Source: Planctomycetota bacterium
GTDB lineage: Bacteria; Planctomycetota; Planctomycetia; Pirellulales; Pirellulaceae
Direction: 5' to 3'
DNA: 64,000 nucleotides
Assembly: GCA_024277285.1 (NCBI GenBank)
Contig: JAJRVM010000163.1
Coordinates: 12,697-76,696, forward strand
The stretch's first letter is position 1. Every line of letters begins with the position of its first letter. The notes under the pieces were generated by a model that worked only from the letters and a program-made list of their open reading frames with translations, was not told the origin of the DNA and ran no database searches. The position numbers and the translations under genes were made by a program. Below, piece after piece: positions 30,829 through 39,412 of the stretch.

Positions 30829-31235
30829 AATCAGGCTGCCTAGCATTAGTCATCGTCTTTCGCTGATGGAGGGGGAAAGAGGGATGGCCACTGATTGGCA
30901 CTGATCTTCACGGAGAAGGGGATCAGACAAGACCAGGCTGTCTGGGACGGGGGACCGGCGGCGCTAACGTCGAAATCAGGCTGTCTGGGATTGGCTATGG
31001 ATTGGTCAGCACCCATGCGGCAACGCTATCGCTGCACTGCTAGCGGCCGGCGTCGAATTCAGTCGAATTCAGGCTGTCTGGGATTGGCCGTCTGGGATTG
31101 GCCGCGGATTCATTCAAACCAGGCTGTCTGGCATTAGTCGTCGCCTGTCGCTGACGGGGGGGAAGAGGGGTGGCCACTGATTAGCACTGATCTTCACGGC
31201 GTAGGGGCGTCGAAATCAGGCTGTCTGGGATTGGC
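30829..31235. repeat. Dispersed short repeat cluster, core CAGGCTGTCTGG
   Basis: Five exact copies of CAGGCTGTCTGG (30934, 30977, 31070, 31120, 31217) and one variant near 30831 occur. Three are followed by GATTGGC or GATTGGCC. Between them two copies of TGGCCACTGATT, then GCACTGATCTTCACGG, occur near 30894 and 31171. The reverse complement of both motifs makes up the 5.3-5.95 kb repeat region, so the two regions share a repeat family in opposite orientation. Confidence 0.88.
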
Positions 31236-31400
31236 GTGCAAGGAAACGTCCTCGACCTATGGGCCCGCCACACCGGCCTGCCGCTGCGCCAAGCCGCCGC
31301 CGACATGGCCAACCGTTTCGGCGTCGCAACCCATCCCGGAAACAGAGAAGAGGAACCCGTAACGACCGCTCGCCACTATCGCTCTGAACCCGTAAGCTGA
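31236..31400 (+). pseudogene. CHC2 zinc-finger (primase-like) protein remnant, C-terminal fragment
   Basis: A 54-codon frame from GTG 31236 reads GNVLDLWARHTGLPLRQAAA then DMANRFGV, followed by GNREEEPV near the end. That pattern (G-N-V-L-D-x-W, hydrophobic A-x-x-L/M) matches the end of CHC2 zinc-finger domains of DNA-primase-like mobile-element proteins; the upstream CHC2 cysteines are missing and are replaced by the dispersed repeat. It is a truncated remnant rather than a working gene. Family assignment rests on a short segment, so moderate certainty only. Confidence 0.5.
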
Positions 31401-31481
31401 ACCTGCTACCACCTATCTCAACCCGCTAACTCAAGTGCCCTCGGTTTCCATTTCACGCTGAACCAAGACAAAAGGCCGACC

Positions 31482-33065
31482 ATGCGAAGTCTCTCTTGCC
31501 TCGCCCTATTCTTGGTCTTGCAAGGCTTCGTTGTCGTGCCATGCTCGGCAGCGGAGACACCTAGCTGGTATTACCAAGAAGGCCCGCTCCGTGGCTCGCT
31601 CAGGAGCGACCGCCCTCTGCCATTGTACGACGCTGACCCGGAGCACCTTTGGAACCGCTTGTTTGCAGTGTTCTACATCCGGCCCAGCGAATTGCCGTCG
31701 CGGCCGGAGTATCCCCGGGATTCCACAAAGCTGGACGAATGGGATCGGAAACTGCGGGCCGGCGAATTGCCGCCGGGGCCGATAGTCAAGCGATTTGAGG
31801 GGGGCGACACCAAGAGTTTCCTGGCCTGGCCCCGGACGCGCTACTTCTCCGAACCGGGAACGTTCGCGCGCGGCCGCAAGTTGTTGGAGGAGTTCATTAC
31901 GACTCACGGCGAACGGTTGATCGACGATCCTCTCAAGCGGGCTTTTCTGCAACGCGATCTGTGGGCCGTGTTTGATCACTTGGCCGGCCAGAACATCGCC
32001 CGGTATGGCGATGGTGATATAATCAGGCGAGGCGCGCTAAACAAGGACGTGTACGGGCACGAATCGGACGAAGTCCCGTTTGACGATCCGCAGGCCATGC
32101 AGCGCCGCGGAATCCTGTGCCGCAAGCTGGCGGTGATCATCCAGCGGCTTGCCTTGCCCCAGGCGGTCATCAAAGCCCTGCCGGATAGTTACGCGGCGGC
32201 GATCCGTTCCGGAAATTTCGCATCGCGGCACGATTTCGATTGCCAGTCCAATTACCTTCCTGCCGGCCTGCTTACCAGTCCGGACGAATGGGTGGAAATC
32301 GACACCTCGTCCGAATCCCTACCCCACCACAAGCAAGAAGGGCAGATTGACTACGTAGCCCGGAGCATTCGGGGACGTTCCTACTACCGGATCTTCTGGC
32401 GGTTTCCCGATGGGCGCAAGGCGGTCGAAGAGTATCTGAAGTACATACGGGAGGAGGGGGTGGATTGGGAGAAGACGGCCCGGCAGGGCCACGTCGCCTT
32501 GAAGCCCGATGTGCGGCAGATTCCAGTCGGGACCGAGGCCGCCATCGTTCAGTTCATGATCGTGCTCGACGACCGGTTGGTGCCGGTTCCCACGCGGGTT
32601 GTCGAATCGGTGCGGGTGTCCGTTTTCAAGAATGTCGACGGCACGCCCGATCCGGAGACGAACACCGGTCTTGGCTTGATCGGCCGAGTGTATGGGGTCC
32701 AGCGAAGGTTGTTATTCGACAACCTGAAGCAGGGCGGACTGGCGCGGGCGCCGGACAACGCGCCAACCTACTTGGTGCTCTTGAGTGGGTACAAGGACTG
32801 GGGCTTTTGGGGGCGCCAGCAATCGGTGGCTCAAAGCTGCATGCATTGCCACATGCACTGGAAGTGGAAGACGGGGGTCTTCAGCCTGAATTCCATATTC
32901 TCTTTCGCACCCAACGGTGGCATGCCGGGCATCGTGATCCCCATGGGATTCGGAGACATCGAGACTTATCCCCGACCGCAACGCATTGCCCGCTGGAAAC
33001 AGCGGCAGGAGGATTACCTGCGTCTGCTCGAGTACGCGCGCGCCGATGACCAAGGCGCCCGATAG
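31482..33065 (+). CDS. Exported protein with a C-terminal CxxCH haem motif, function unknown
   Basis: This 527-residue protein has a signal peptide (LALFLVLQGFVVVPCSAAE). Most of the chain is unfamiliar but looks well folded, with many aromatic and charged residues (for example WYYQEGPLRGSLRSDRPLPL and HLWNRLFAVFYIR). Near the C-terminus a single covalent-haem motif CMHCH begins at Cys453, followed by a conserved-looking MHWKWKTGVFSLNSI segment. A planctomycete c-type cytochrome-like periplasmic oxidoreductase is a reasonable guess; a second axial ligand cannot be assigned. Codon and base usage are somewhat different from the neighbouring genes (more CGG and GGG). The gene sits between the repeat cluster and a broken PHP gene, so it may have arrived with them. 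Confidence 0.7.
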   Translation: MRSLSCLALFLVLQGFVVVPCSAAETPSWYYQEGPLRGSLRSDRPLPLYDADPEHLWNRLFAVFYIRPSELPSRPEYPRDSTKLDEWDRKLRAGELPPGPIVKRFEGGDTKSFLAWPRTRYFSEPGTFARGRKLLEEFITTHGERLIDDPLKRAFLQRDLWAVFDHLAGQNIARYGDGDIIRRGALNKDVYGHESDEVPFDDPQAMQRRGILCRKLAVIIQRLALPQAVIKALPDSYAAAIRSGNFASRHDFDCQSNYLPAGLLTSPDEWVEIDTSSESLPHHKQEGQIDYVARSIRGRSYYRIFWRFPDGRKAVEEYLKYIREEGVDWEKTARQGHVALKPDVRQIPVGTEAAIVQFMIVLDDRLVPVPTRVVESVRVSVFKNVDGTPDPETNTGLGLIGRVYGVQRRLLFDNLKQGGLARAPDNAPTYLVLLSGYKDWGFWGRQQSVAQSCMHCHMHWKWKTGVFSLNSIFSFAPNGGMPGIVIPMGFGDIETYPRPQRIARWKQRQEDYLRLLEYARADDQGAR

Positions 33066-33073
33066 GAGATACC

Positions 33074-33541
33074 ATGCGCATTCCGTCACGCTTCGGCAAG
33101 ATATGGGGCCGACTCGCAGGTGCGAGCCGGCTCACATCGCTCGTAGTTTTTCTTTTCGTCGTTGCCGTTGCCTATCGTCCAGCATCCGCCCAATATCGAA
33201 TCTTCTGGGGTGACGTGCATGGTCACACGAGCCACTCCGATGGAAAAGGCAGCCTTGACGATTATTTCGCCTACGCCCGAGACGTCTCCAATCTGGATTT
33301 CGTGATTGTTACAGACCACGATTTTGGAAATGGCAACCCTACCCGTGCTTGGTCTAGTCCGGTTTGGGTGAAGAAGGAAGAGCCAAGATGCAGCGTACTG
33401 ATCGACCGAATCCGTGTTTTCTGTACATTCAGGTCGCCGCCGCAGTCGGAGCACTGCGTGATCGAGGGCCGGAACGCCACCGCCAGCGGTTTGCCGAACA
33501 GACTGGATTCGGCCACCCCGTTGAGCAACCTGGCAAGATAG
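33074..33541 (+). pseudogene. PHP-type metal-dependent phosphoesterase, truncated by inserted DNA
   Basis: The frame starts with a signal peptide (LTSLVVFLFVVAVAYRPASA). It enters a PHP domain with intact N-terminal motifs: FWGDVHGHTSHSDGKGSLDDY (split here: HGHTSHSDGKG carries the His-x-His and Asp ligands) and DFVIVTDHDFGN. After WVKKEEP at about 33380 the similarity stops. The remaining 50 codons read the reverse complement of a transposase-like sequence. A full-length member of this family has roughly 400-600 residues, so the protein lacks most of its active site. It follows the CxxCH gene by eight bases, suggesting a former operon. Probably non-functional. Confidence 0.75.
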
Positions 33542-33700
33542 TCCGAAAGGCAGCGGATCAGACCGAACGAGGCGTTTTTTTTACCGCCAAGCCGTGGCGA
33601 GCAAACAGGTTCTTGATTGTCTCGGGCCCAATGGACAACTTCTGCCTTTTCAGCCGCTGGCTCAGGGCCTCATTGCTCAGGCATACGTTAGAGAAAATTC
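33371..33700 (-). pseudogene. Transposase-like remnant, zinc-ribbon segment
   Basis: On the minus strand two frames joined by one shift read a helix-turn-helix-like segment (EALSQRLKRQKLSIGPETIK and ARHGLAVKKTP) followed by LSDYLARLLNGVAESSLFG and CSDCGGDLNVQKTRIRSIST. A Cys-x2-Cys with G-G-D-L and V-Q-K-T-R-x-R is typical of the N-terminal zinc ribbon of some IS transposases. No inverted repeats or full transposase were found, so the element type stays open. Confidence 0.5.
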
Positions 33701-33931
33701 AACCGGATTTTGCGGCAATAGCTCATAGTCATGGTACGTTGGCTGCGACAGTTGCATGAACGGCCTTCAAAAAAAGCCGCTTGAACAGTGCACACCCAAA
33801 CGTCCGACCCAAGCCCTATCACGTTGATGGCTGAGCTTTTCCAGCGTTTGCATCACACGTACCCAGCTCAATCCAACAACAAGATTGGGAATAATCGCGA
33901 ACCGTTACATAGCATAGGGACTCGAAGCCTC

Positions 33932-36748
33932 ATGTCATATCGTCGTCCAGTGTACCTCGGTGCAACCGTTCTGTTGCCTCTTGCCCTTTTACTCTGTTTT
34001 TGTGAGACCGTACGTCCCGAGGAGCGAACCGCATCCGTGCCCAATTTCCCGATCGAGTCGTACGCATTGGGCAACGGCCTGAAGGTGGCATTGAGCCGCG
34101 ATCCGGCCGCCTCGCGCACGACAGTTTGCGTGGCCTACCACGTTGGCTCCAAGAACGAACGGGCAGGGCTTACAGGGTTTGCACATTTTTTTGAGCACAT
34201 GATGTTCCGCGGCACAAAGAACGTGCCCGATTTCGACATTCCACTGCAACACGCAGGTGGCTCACCGAACGCATTTACCAGCGAGGACATGACGGTCTAC
34301 TTTGAAACGGTTTCAAATGACTACGTAAAACGGGCGTTGTACATGGAAGCAGAGCGCATGGCGTTTTTGTCCAGTGCGTTGGACCAGAACAAATTCGACA
34401 CGGAACGTGAGGTGGTCAAGAACGAACGCCGTCAGCGAATGGAAAACCAACCGTACGGTTTGGCCGACGAAGCGATCAACAGTTACGTCTACCCGAAAGG
34501 GCACCCCTACTCCTGGTCGGTCATCGGCTCGATGAAGGACCTCAACAGCGCCACGCTCGACGACCTGCGTCAGTTCTTCCTCGAATTCTACCATCCGGGA
34601 AACGCCACGCTAACGTTGGTAGGTGGATTCGATTCCGAAGAGGCCAAACAGTGGATTGAAACCTATTTCGGTTCGATCTCGCGTGGCCCCGACATTCAAC
34701 GACCATCAGCCGGATCCGTGCTGGCCACCGCACACCGCGTCGCCCAGAAAGATCGCGTTCAATTTCCACGCGTTTACTGGACGTGGCCAACCGATGCCGA
34801 ATCAGCTCCCGATACTCCGGCGCTCGATCTACTGGCAATGCTGCTGGCCGATGGCGATGCCTCGAAGCTAAAGCAAACGCTCGTGATCAAAGCGCAAGTG
34901 GCCGTCGACGCAGACGCCGCCAATGAAACCAGTGAGATTGGCGGCCTGTTCAAGATTTCCGCCACCGTGGCCGAAGGCAAGACGATCGAAGAGGTTGAAG
35001 CTTTGATTGGCAAGACCGTCCAGCAGCTTTCATCCGCCGACATTTCGGACCATGAACTGACTCGCGTCAAGGCAAAGTACCGTACCGACATGCTCACTCG
35101 ACTTACCTCTCCGATCCAGCGCGCATTCGTGATCGGCATGGGAATAGCTCAGCACAACGATCCGCACTATTACAAGTCAGCCTTCACGCGCTATGACACG
35201 GTCACCGTCGACGATATTCGGCGCGTTGCCCAGCAGTATCTTGTCAACAACAAAGTCGTGCTCACAGTCGAACCGGTTGGGGCGGACGAAGAAGAGAGCA
35301 AAGCAACATTGGCCGGACCGTTGCCAAACAACCAACCGCGTGAACAACTGAAACCGCGTCAACATGCTCCCGGCCCCGACTGGGCTACCATGCCCGATGC
35401 GACACAACGTCAACCGTTTACGCCCCCGGCGTTCCAACGTGCCACGCTCAGCAATGGCCTGGAAGTTCGTCTGGCAACCTGGCACACGTTGCCGTTGGTC
35501 ACCACGCGGTTGTTAGTACGTGTCGGCAGCGCTGACAACGCTGCTCAACAAGCCGGCCTCGCTGCGCTGACTGCGGAACTCTGGGACCAAGGGACGCAAC
35601 AGTTGACGGCGACGCAGTTCGCTCAAGCCGTAGACGCGTTGGGAACATCGATCGGCGTGTCAGCGGGTACCAACACAACTCAACTTGGATTCATGGTCGA
35701 GTCTCGTGCATTTCCGCAGATGATCGAATTGACCAGCGGCATGGTCGCCGCGCCACGATTCGTGGAAGACGATTTCGACCGCGAACAGAAGCTGTTGCTC
35801 AGCGATCTAGCCAGTGGCCCTGACAGCGCTTCCTGGATCGCCGGTCGCGTCTTTCCGACACTGCTGTTTGGCGTTGGACAATCCTATTCGTTGCCGCGTG
35901 ATGGTTATGGCAATACCGTCCAAGGTCTATCGGTCAAACAAGTGCGAAGTTTCTACACCAACCACTTCACACCGACCAACGCGGTGCTGATCGTCGTGGG
36001 AGACTTCGATCCTGAGCATGTGCTGACCTTACTGGAAGATAAGTTCGGCAAATGGCAAGGCAATGCCGCGGCCAAAGACGCGCCGTCGGCAATCCCCACT
36101 GCGGTGGCCGGAACGGTCTATGTCGTCGACAAACCGGGGGCCGTGCAAAGCGTTATCGCCATCGGACGAACATGGAAAGACCGCGCAGATGACTCCTATC
36201 TTGCGACACGAATCGGCAATCGCATTTTCGGCGGAGACTTTCTGAGCCGTGTAAATCAGAACTTGCGCCAGCGTAATGGTTTCACTTACGGCGCCCGCTC
36301 GAACTTCCGATTCTACCTGCACGGCAGCAATTGGAATCTCACGACCTCCGTGCGTGCCGAGGTAACCGGCGCAGCACTGCGTGAGATTTTCAACGAACTG
36401 CGCGATGCCGGACAGAACCGCCCACTAACCGAAGCAGAAGTAAGTGTCGCGAAGTCGGCCATCATGAGCAATTTCCCCCAGTCGTTTGAAACACCGTCGA
36501 GCATCGCCAGCGCACTGGCGCAACTAGCCATTTACCAACTGCCCGAGGACTACTACCACACGTTCCTCGAACGCCTCGACAACACCGCCGCAGCGACCAC
36601 CGCCAAGGCGATGGCCGAAGTGGTCGATCCCCAGTACATTCGCACCCTCGTTGTGGGCGATCGCAAGGTGATCCTACCGGAACTACGGAAAGCCGGGTTT
36701 GACCGCATCGAGCAACTCGATTCCGACGGCCGTCCGGTGAAAGAGTGA
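33932..36748 (+). CDS. M16 family zinc metallopeptidase, two-domain (pitrilysin/PqqL type)
   Basis: This exported protein of 938 residues has an N-terminal hydrophobic segment (LGATVLLPLALLLCFC). The first M16 half carries the inverted zinc site HFFEH (His85, Glu88, His89) with the downstream Glu in FDTEREVVKNERRQRMENQP, and ASKLK/Y-x-R-type gate residues. The second, inactive half (about residues 480-930) repeats the fold: ATLSNGLEVRLATWHTLPLV opens it. Such double-half proteins clamp and degrade short unfolded peptides in the periplasm. The start at 33932 follows from the signal peptide; 48 upstream codons in frame look non-coding. It stands alone downstream of the transposase scar. Confidence 0.93.
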   Translation: MSYRRPVYLGATVLLPLALLLCFCETVRPEERTASVPNFPIESYALGNGLKVALSRDPAASRTTVCVAYHVGSKNERAGLTGFAHFFEHMMFRGTKNVPDFDIPLQHAGGSPNAFTSEDMTVYFETVSNDYVKRALYMEAERMAFLSSALDQNKFDTEREVVKNERRQRMENQPYGLADEAINSYVYPKGHPYSWSVIGSMKDLNSATLDDLRQFFLEFYHPGNATLTLVGGFDSEEAKQWIETYFGSISRGPDIQRPSAGSVLATAHRVAQKDRVQFPRVYWTWPTDAESAPDTPALDLLAMLLADGDASKLKQTLVIKAQVAVDADAANETSEIGGLFKISATVAEGKTIEEVEALIGKTVQQLSSADISDHELTRVKAKYRTDMLTRLTSPIQRAFVIGMGIAQHNDPHYYKSAFTRYDTVTVDDIRRVAQQYLVNNKVVLTVEPVGADEEESKATLAGPLPNNQPREQLKPRQHAPGPDWATMPDATQRQPFTPPAFQRATLSNGLEVRLATWHTLPLVTTRLLVRVGSADNAAQQAGLAALTAELWDQGTQQLTATQFAQAVDALGTSIGVSAGTNTTQLGFMVESRAFPQMIELTSGMVAAPRFVEDDFDREQKLLLSDLASGPDSASWIAGRVFPTLLFGVGQSYSLPRDGYGNTVQGLSVKQVRSFYTNHFTPTNAVLIVVGDFDPEHVLTLLEDKFGKWQGNAAAKDAPSAIPTAVAGTVYVVDKPGAVQSVIAIGRTWKDRADDSYLATRIGNRIFGGDFLSRVNQNLRQRNGFTYGARSNFRFYLHGSNWNLTTSVRAEVTGAALREIFNELRDAGQNRPLTEAEVSVAKSAIMSNFPQSFETPSSIASALAQLAIYQLPEDYYHTFLERLDNTAAATTAKAMAEVVDPQYIRTLVVGDRKVILPELRKAGFDRIEQLDSDGRPVKE

Positions 36749-37152
36749 GGACGTGTGACGGGGCAGGGGAATGAAGCAAGGCGAGTGGAGCATAGCGACG
36801 CTCCACCGAAGTCACAAGCTTGACGAGCAAAGCGCTCGAAACCAGCGCGGCGACATCCATCGGCGTCACCCTACTCAAATGGACGCTTTCACAACCTCTT
36901 CAAGACGCAAGGGCCCCTTTTGGAGGAAGTGAAATGCCATATTGGAACGAGACGGCGATCTGTACAAACCCCACAAAGTGGGCTAGGCTGTGAGCAATGC
37001 AACGGAGCCTGAATCATGAATTCTCCCAGGGCGGCAGGGCCGCCAGCCAACCACGAGCTACCGCTCGGACTGCACTGGCCCACTCCCGTTGGTCGCTGGA
37101 ATTTGCGCAAGAGAACAAGTTTCTTGCCGTTAGTAGCATGAAGAGGATGCGC
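36749..37152. other. Intergenic region, nothing recognised
   Basis: 404 bases lie between the M16 and ArsR genes. The ArsR frame extends open into this region but without domain or ribosome site. Confidence 0.4.
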
Positions 37153-37479
37153 ATGGACTCGAAAACGCTAGCCAAATACGAAATGCGTGCGAAAGTCATT
37201 AAAGCACTGGCTCACCCCGCACGGCTGGCCATGATGGATGAATTGGTAAAGCATGGCGAACGATGCGTTTGCGAATTGACCGAGTTTATCGGCTCCGACA
37301 TGTCAACCGTCTCGCGTCATCTGGCACAATTGAAGTCTGCCGGACTGGTCGACGACGAAAAGCGGGGCCGCATGATCTACTACCGACCGCGCATCAAGTG
37401 TCTATCGACCTTCTTTGGTTGCATTGAGTCCGTAATACGCTCGCAAGTTGATGACCAGCAAGATCTGCTAACGCTGTGA
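37153..37479 (+). CDS. ArsR/SmtB-family metalloregulator
   Basis: This winged-helix repressor of 108 residues begins DSKTLAKYEMRAKVIKALAH, then PARLAMMDEL. The metal-sensing alpha-3 motif CVCEL is present (Cys38 and Cys40), as in arsenic/antimony sensors of the ArsR type. The recognition region SDMSTVSRHLAQLKSAGLVD and wing EKRGRMIYYR follow. Arsenite binding usually needs a third cysteine; C-terminal Cys residues in IKCLSTFFGC may contribute. AAGAGG lies six bases before the ATG at 37153; two in-frame ATGs just upstream are alternatives. No arsenical pump or reductase gene is next to it, so the target is unknown. Mechanism is family knowledge; metal identity is inference. Confidence 0.85.
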   Translation: MDSKTLAKYEMRAKVIKALAHPARLAMMDELVKHGERCVCELTEFIGSDMSTVSRHLAQLKSAGLVDDEKRGRMIYYRPRIKCLSTFFGCIESVIRSQVDDQQDLLTL

Positions 37480-37522
37480 ATGGTTCGCTCAGCAGCGCCC
37501 CGCCAATCACTGCGTCACTACA

Positions 37523-38449
37523 TCACTGCGTCACTGGTGCGGTCAGTTGCGTTTGAATCAACTTGGGCCGGTTGGTTGTGATCGAGTCAATGCCAAGATG
37601 CTGGAAGTGGCGAGCCACCTTGGGATCGTCAATCGTCCAAGTGTGCAACTCATAGCCGGCATCCCGAATCGCTCGCACAAACTCTGCATTGACGATCGTT
37701 TGGTTGGCCTGCGTGTCAAGACCATCCGCCCCAGTGCGCTGTAGTGCCGCCAGAACCTCCTTGATCGTCGGCTTCCAGCGCCGAGTCACCTTGTTTTGCC
37801 GATAGCCAACCAGCCAATAGACCTTAATGGTCGGGATCTGTCTTTTAACGGCGCGGACAACGGCCTCGTCGAACGCAATCACGATGGTTTGCGCTGGCTC
37901 CAAAGACGTCTGATCGAGCGCCTTCTTCAGCCGAGATACAATTTCAGGCCCACATTTGATTTCAATCAAGATCTTCTTGCCCTCGGGCACAACCGCCAAC
38001 ACTTCTTCGATGGTCGGTATACGCTCGCCGCGAAATTTCGGGGACTTCCACGCCCCCACATCCAGACGCTTCAGCTCCTTCAACGTGGAGTGCGCGACCT
38101 TTAGATCTTTGCCGGCAGTCCGTTTCGTGTTGTCGTCGTGAATCGTCACAATCTGTCCATCGGCGGTGAGGTAGAAGTCGCCCTCGATCGCGTCAGCCCC
38201 CAATTCCCATGCCAGCTTGAACGAAGCCAACGTGTTCTCGGGTGCCGCTGCAGACGCGCCGCGATGGGCTACGATCATCTGGGCCGACAACGACTCAATA
38301 CTGACGATCAGCAGCGCCGCCGCCACGATTAGACTTAGAACCTGTCCCAAGACCTGATTAACGTACAGGATTCTTCCGCATCGGGTCACGCTGCCGGTAG
38401 TTGTTTGACAGGTTCTTAGTATGTGACGCAATCGATGGTGCGGTTTCAT
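37523..38449 (-). CDS. Glycerophosphodiester phosphodiesterase (UgpQ/GlpQ type)
   Basis: It hydrolyses glycerophosphodiesters to glycerol-3-phosphate and an alcohol. The 308-residue product has an N-terminal signal anchor (LSLIVAAALLIVSIESLSA) and then the TIM-barrel domain. Landmarks are HRGASAAAPENTLASF (catalytic His and metal-binding Glu), DAIEGDFYLTADGQIV with HDD, LIEIK, and the closing YELHTWTIDDP followed by GIDSITTNRP. All GDPD metal and catalytic residues are present. The exported location suggests use of phospholipid head groups from outside. The ATG at 38449 has AAGGG upstream; a TTG two codons earlier is less likely. Transcribed alone, convergent with the ArsR gene. Confidence 0.92.
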   Translation of the reverse strand: MKPHHRLRHILRTCQTTTGSVTRCGRILYVNQVLGQVLSLIVAAALLIVSIESLSAQMIVAHRGASAAAPENTLASFKLAWELGADAIEGDFYLTADGQIVTIHDDNTKRTAGKDLKVAHSTLKELKRLDVGAWKSPKFRGERIPTIEEVLAVVPEGKKILIEIKCGPEIVSRLKKALDQTSLEPAQTIVIAFDEAVVRAVKRQIPTIKVYWLVGYRQNKVTRRWKPTIKEVLAALQRTGADGLDTQANQTIVNAEFVRAIRDAGYELHTWTIDDPKVARHFQHLGIDSITTNRPKLIQTQLTAPVTQ

Positions 38450-38961
38450 GATCAACCCTTCAAAAAGAGGAAACGCCTATCGCCACAGAACCTCGAGCCA
38501 TAACGGGCTGGACCCAAATTAATCAGGCCGCCTTGGTCCGGGCATCTGGCGCGGACCGAACCACTGCGGGAAGAAGTCCTTTCTGGCAATCAAGAACTCC
38601 ACACACTTTTCATGCTCCATCGACTCGGCTCGATAGGCTCAGCCACTTTACGGCGCACAACCTCGCGCCACGATCGATTGGAGCAGACGATCCTTTGCTT
38701 TGCAAGCGGGCAGGCAAGACACAGCTTGGCGAGTGACGTATACTTGGCGACGTAACGCGTGGGGACAATGCGGAAAGCGTGAAGGGCAAATGGCGGTTCA
38801 CAATGATCGCGACAAGGGCCCGTTCCTGGCCGCCCGGGCTTCGCGCCGCGACGATCCTGTAGTAAAGGACAGTGTAGTAGAAAGCAGTCGTGAAGAACCG
38901 CATCTGAAATGGATTGGCCGCGCGTACCGCGTGGTAAGACCGATTGCACGAAAGGACAGTG
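38450..38961. other. Intergenic region, nothing recognised
   Basis: 512 bases lie between two divergent genes. Open frames on both strands overlap each other and lack domains. No structured element was found. Confidence 0.4.
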
Positions 38962-39339
38962 ATGAGGCAGTACTTCTTCCTGGGGATCCTGGTTTTCGGT
39001 GTACTGGGCGGGATCGTCTACTTTTGCTGGTCGATCATCGCCGCGCTCTACCACGACTGGAGCCTAGGGCGTCATGTCGGCGCGATCAAGGCGCAAAGCG
39101 AAACGCAGCGTGCCAAGCGTACCGAGGAAGCTAGTAAACGACTCGACAATGGCTGCGACCACACCTTTGGCGAGACGTTTGGCGGATTCCCTCCTAACGC
39201 GTGCGACAAATGTGGCATGGAGAAAGAACGCCCGCATGGCAACTGTGACCACGTTTGGAAAATGGCGTGCGAAGGAACTCCTTGCAGCTATTGCGAAAAA
39301 TGTGGCAAACGCTATGTCAGCCCGCGCGTCGGATCATGA
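38962..39339 (+). CDS. Small membrane-anchored protein with two Cys/His modules
   Basis: The 125-residue protein has one N-terminal membrane helix (FFLGILVFGVLGGIVYFCWS). A charged linker follows, then two similar modules each made of a C-D-H-x-F/W element and a C-x2-C-G element. Module 1 is GCDHTF with CDKCGME and module 2 is NCDHVW with CSYCEKCGKRY. Eight or more Cys/His ligands suggest two small zinc-ribbon-like sites facing the cytoplasm or periplasm. I do not recognise a named family. GAAAGGA lies nine bases before the ATG. It stands alone between a phosphodiesterase gene and the convergent BNR gene. Confidence 0.7.
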   Translation: MRQYFFLGILVFGVLGGIVYFCWSIIAALYHDWSLGRHVGAIKAQSETQRAKRTEEASKRLDNGCDHTFGETFGGFPPNACDKCGMEKERPHGNCDHVWKMACEGTPCSYCEKCGKRYVSPRVGS

Positions 39340-39412
39340 CAGCCGCGATCTATTGAAACATCGCACCCACCAGGCATCACCCGATTCGCTCCATCCGTTC
39401 GCTCCGCAGCGA

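Larger units (their letters stand above)
30574..31481. other. Repeat-rich intergenic scar
   Basis: About 900 bases with no intact gene. They hold a cluster of short dispersed repeats (30829-31235) running straight into a fragment of a CHC2-type protein gene. Base use is patchy, with GGGG and polypurine runs. It marks the left edge of a disturbed islet reaching to about 33.78 kb. Confidence 0.7.
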
